Below, piece after piece: positions 62,297-64,000 of a DNA stretch of 64,000 nucleotides. Within the stretch, counting starts at the first letter, position 1; each line of letters begins with the position of its first letter. Source of the DNA: FEN-1297 sp021817845 (lineage in GTDB: Bacteria > Bacteroidota > Ignavibacteria > Ignavibacteriales > Ignavibacteriaceae); contig JAKAFW010000001.1 of the NCBI GenBank assembly GCA_021817845.1, forward strand, positions 1-64,000. Reading direction: 5' to 3'. A program made the position numbers and the translations under genes. The notes below the pieces were generated by a model. That model ran no database searches. It was not told the DNA's origin and saw only the letters and a program-made list of their open reading frames with translations.

Positions 62297-63658
62297 ATGA
62301 AAGAAAGAATGAACATAGTAATCGTAGGTCATGTTGATCATGGCAAAAGTACATTGGTTGGCAGATTGCTTGTAGATACAAATTCTCTACCTAATGGAAA
62401 ACTTGAGCAAGTAAAAAGGAAATGCGAAGCAAATTCTAAACCATTTGAATATGCTTTCTTGCTTGATGCTCTTATCGACGAACAAGCTCAAGGAATAACT
62501 ATCGATACTGCGAGAATCTTTTTCAAAACACAAAAGCGAGAATATATAATTATCGATGCTCCGGGTCATATTGAATTTCTAAAGAACATGATCAGCGGTG
62601 CAGCAAGAGCAGAAGCTGCTATTCTTTTGATAGACGCTGGAGAAGGAATCGCAGATAATTCAAAGCGGCATGCTTATATGTTGTCAATGCTCGGTATAAA
62701 ACAAATAGTAGTTGCTGTTAATAAAATGGATATTGTTAATTATGATGAAGAAGTCTTTACTAATATAAAAAATGAATACATATTATTTCTTGAAGAGATT
62801 GGAATAAAACCAATTGCCTTTGTCCCTATTTCAGCAAGAAATGGAATTAATATTACTGAAATTTCCGATGTCATTTCCTGGTATAACGGTAAAACAATAG
62901 TTGAATTTATAGACAGTTTCACAAAAGAGAAGGATGAACACCATAATAACTTTAGAATGTTTGTCCAGGGTGTTTACAAATTCACTGCTAATAATGATGA
63001 TAGAAGAATAATTGCCGGTACGATTATTTCGGGTTCAATAAATGCCGGAGATGAAATAGTTTTTCTTCCTTCCGGAAAACGAGCAAGAGTAAAATCAATC
63101 GAAGCCTTTAACAAACCCTTTCAATCAAAAGCATATAATGGAGAAGCAATTGGGATTACACTTACTACCCAAGTCTATGTTAAGCCTTCTGAACTAATTT
63201 GCAGGGCGGATGAAACGCCTCCGTATACATCAGATAGATTCCGTGCCAATATATTTTGGATGGGGAAAAAAGCATTGGATGAAGGGAAAAAGTATAAGTT
63301 AAAAATCGGCACAAATACAACAGAATTTTGCATCGAATCAATCGAAAATGTACTTGATGCTTCCATACTAGAAAACATAACAGACAGAAACAAAATTCAT
63401 AGACATGAAGTTGCACAATGTATTTTAAAAACTAAATACCCGATTAGTTTTGATTTAATTACCAGTATAATAACGACTAGCCGTTTTGTAATAGTTGACG
63501 AATATGATATTGCCGGTGGCGGGATTATCACGGAGGTAATTGAAAATGAATTGGATATTAATTTTGGAGCGAATTATCACCCGTTTGAATTAGAACTGAA
63601 TAACCTTATAAGAAAACATTTTCCTCATTGGGAAGTTAAATCGTTGTTTGAAAAATAA
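62297..63658 (+). CDS. cysN: Sulfate adenylyltransferase subunit 1 (GTPase)
   Basis: About 453 residues. EF-Tu-like GTPase with IVIVGHVDHGKSTLVGRLL (P-loop), DAPGHIEFLKNMISGAARAEAAILLIDA and NKMD, followed by beta-barrel domains. The GTPase drives sulfate adenylation by CysD. It ends at residue 453 without the APS kinase (CysC) domain found in fused CysNC. GAAAGG lies 6 bases before ATG 62297; the in-frame ATG 62276, adjacent to the cysD stop, is the alternative start. Confidence 0.94.
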   Translation: MKERMNIVIVGHVDHGKSTLVGRLLVDTNSLPNGKLEQVKRKCEANSKPFEYAFLLDALIDEQAQGITIDTARIFFKTQKREYIIIDAPGHIEFLKNMISGAARAEAAILLIDAGEGIADNSKRHAYMLSMLGIKQIVVAVNKMDIVNYDEEVFTNIKNEYILFLEEIGIKPIAFVPISARNGINITEISDVISWYNGKTIVEFIDSFTKEKDEHHNNFRMFVQGVYKFTANNDDRRIIAGTIISGSINAGDEIVFLPSGKRARVKSIEAFNKPFQSKAYNGEAIGITLTTQVYVKPSELICRADETPPYTSDRFRANIFWMGKKALDEGKKYKLKIGTNTTEFCIESIENVLDASILENITDRNKIHRHEVAQCILKTKYPISFDLITSIITTSRFVIVDEYDIAGGGIITEVIENELDINFGANYHPFELELNNLIRKHFPHWEVKSLFEK

Positions 63659-63666
63659 AAAACTAA

Positions 63667-64000
63667 ATGAATAAAACAATAAAATATGATGTAAACTTAG
63701 GCGAACTTGATATCGAATTAGTCTCAAGAGAATTAGGAATTGATGAGCTGGCAAAGCAAAAAAATAAAATGCTTGGCGGTGAGGAGTTACGAAAAGAGCT
63801 GGAGGATTTAACAAAAGATGATATTGAAAAAAGCCTGCATATAAGTTTAAAGTCTAATGGAATTTATATCCAATTTGACCGCGAGCTTATTAAAGACAGT
63901 GTACGTGAATGGTTTTTCATGGTTCGTGATACTGTGTGGGGTGGCGGAGATATATCTCCAGACAATTGGATGCATATCAGTAATCTTGCAGATCTTTATT
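63667..64000 (+). CDS. Start of a nitrite/sulfite reductase, cut by the window end
   Basis: An ATG at 63667 opens a frame that continues to the window end. The visible 111 residues include SLKSNGIYIQFDRELIKDSVREWFFMVRDTVWGGG and LADLY, which fit the N-terminal ferredoxin-like half of siroheme nitrite/sulfite reductases (FMVR...GG...LADL.). It is placed right after cysN, the natural place for the sulfite-reducing step. The siroheme and cluster cysteines would lie beyond the window, so this is tentative. Confidence 0.6.
   Translation, partial: MNKTIKYDVNLGELDIELVSRELGIDELAKQKNKMLGGEELRKELEDLTKDDIEKSLHISLKSNGIYIQFDRELIKDSVREWFFMVRDTVWGGGDISPDNWMHISNLADLY

Noticed and set aside
1..64000. CRISPR array, tRNA or rRNA genes
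   Set aside because: No regularly spaced identical repeats with variable spacers were found; the periodic repeat at 46790-47570 is coding. No tRNA cloverleaf or rRNA sequence was recognised by eye, though a tRNA scan would be needed to be certain.

Overview
The window reads as a chromosomal segment of a free-living, probably anaerobic or facultative member of the Bacteroidota/Ignavibacteriota group, most likely an Ignavibacteria/Melioribacter-type organism. Three secreted proteins (568-1920, 44124-45401, 46444-47694) and one decayed copy (about 50655-50850) carry a C-terminal type IX secretion sorting domain with the NYPNPFNP motif. There are KdtA and heptosyltransferase genes for a Gram-negative LPS, a large outer-membrane receptor, DUF4252/ECF-sigma genes, a class III (oxygen-sensitive) ribonucleotide reductase and at least one Bacteroidota-type promoter (TAnnTTTG). 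The DNA is AT-rich. No rRNA, tRNA, CRISPR array, integrase or phage gene was seen.

Layout. 1-567: dispersed repeats and a doubtful small ORF. 568-15586: a sorted surface protein, then a BatA-like VWA protein, DUF4159 and DUF4175 genes. The last three normally cluster together but are separated here by hflX, hutH, a two-gene ATPase/DUF4276 pair (defence-like), rmuC and an EVE gene. 15583-20552: a CDF metal exporter (Mn-type residues), an aminotransferase/pckA pair, a Gdx-like SMR exporter and a DinB protein. 20577-26598: LPS genes (waaA, GT9), fbp, and a LysR regulator next to a YeiH-type transporter. 26632-33318: an eight-gene minus-strand run (enoyl-CoA hydratase, DUF2231, SDR, truA, aldehyde dehydrogenase and unknowns). 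33476-38502: a PP2C phosphatase, pyrE, a TPR protein, a pterin dehydratase and clpC, with a strong terminator between clpC and the rest. 39190-53523: an ABC-F ATPase, a TonB-type receptor, T9SS surface proteins, an ECF sigma/anti-sigma/DUF4252 operon, and a repeat-scarred region with broken genes, a TlpA thioredoxin and DsrE proteins.

Two RNA-regulated operons follow. 54058-57465: a cobalamin riboswitch in front of a Cys-rich CWC protein, nrdD and nrdG, so the B12-independent reductase is made when B12 is short. 60005-64000: assimilatory sulfate reduction (DUF2061 protein, APS reductase cysH, cysD, cysN, and the start of a nitrite/sulfite reductase). Its leader holds two control elements in series: a 31-codon ORF with four consecutive Cys codons followed by a terminator, then a SAM-I riboswitch with its own terminator. 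The first looks like a cysteine-responsive ribosome-mediated attenuator: a GGAAGG segment after the Cys codons can pair with the 5' arm of the terminator. I regard this tandem Cys-attenuator plus SAM-riboswitch leader as the most interesting object in the window. Between the two operons lies a fused pabB-pabC gene.

Intergenic DNA is rich in several families of short inverted repeats (a MITE-like element with 21-bp perfect ends, GTCAT...ATGAC-bounded modules, and an ACCTCCGAGGT palindrome pair). One of these abuts a truncated gene.
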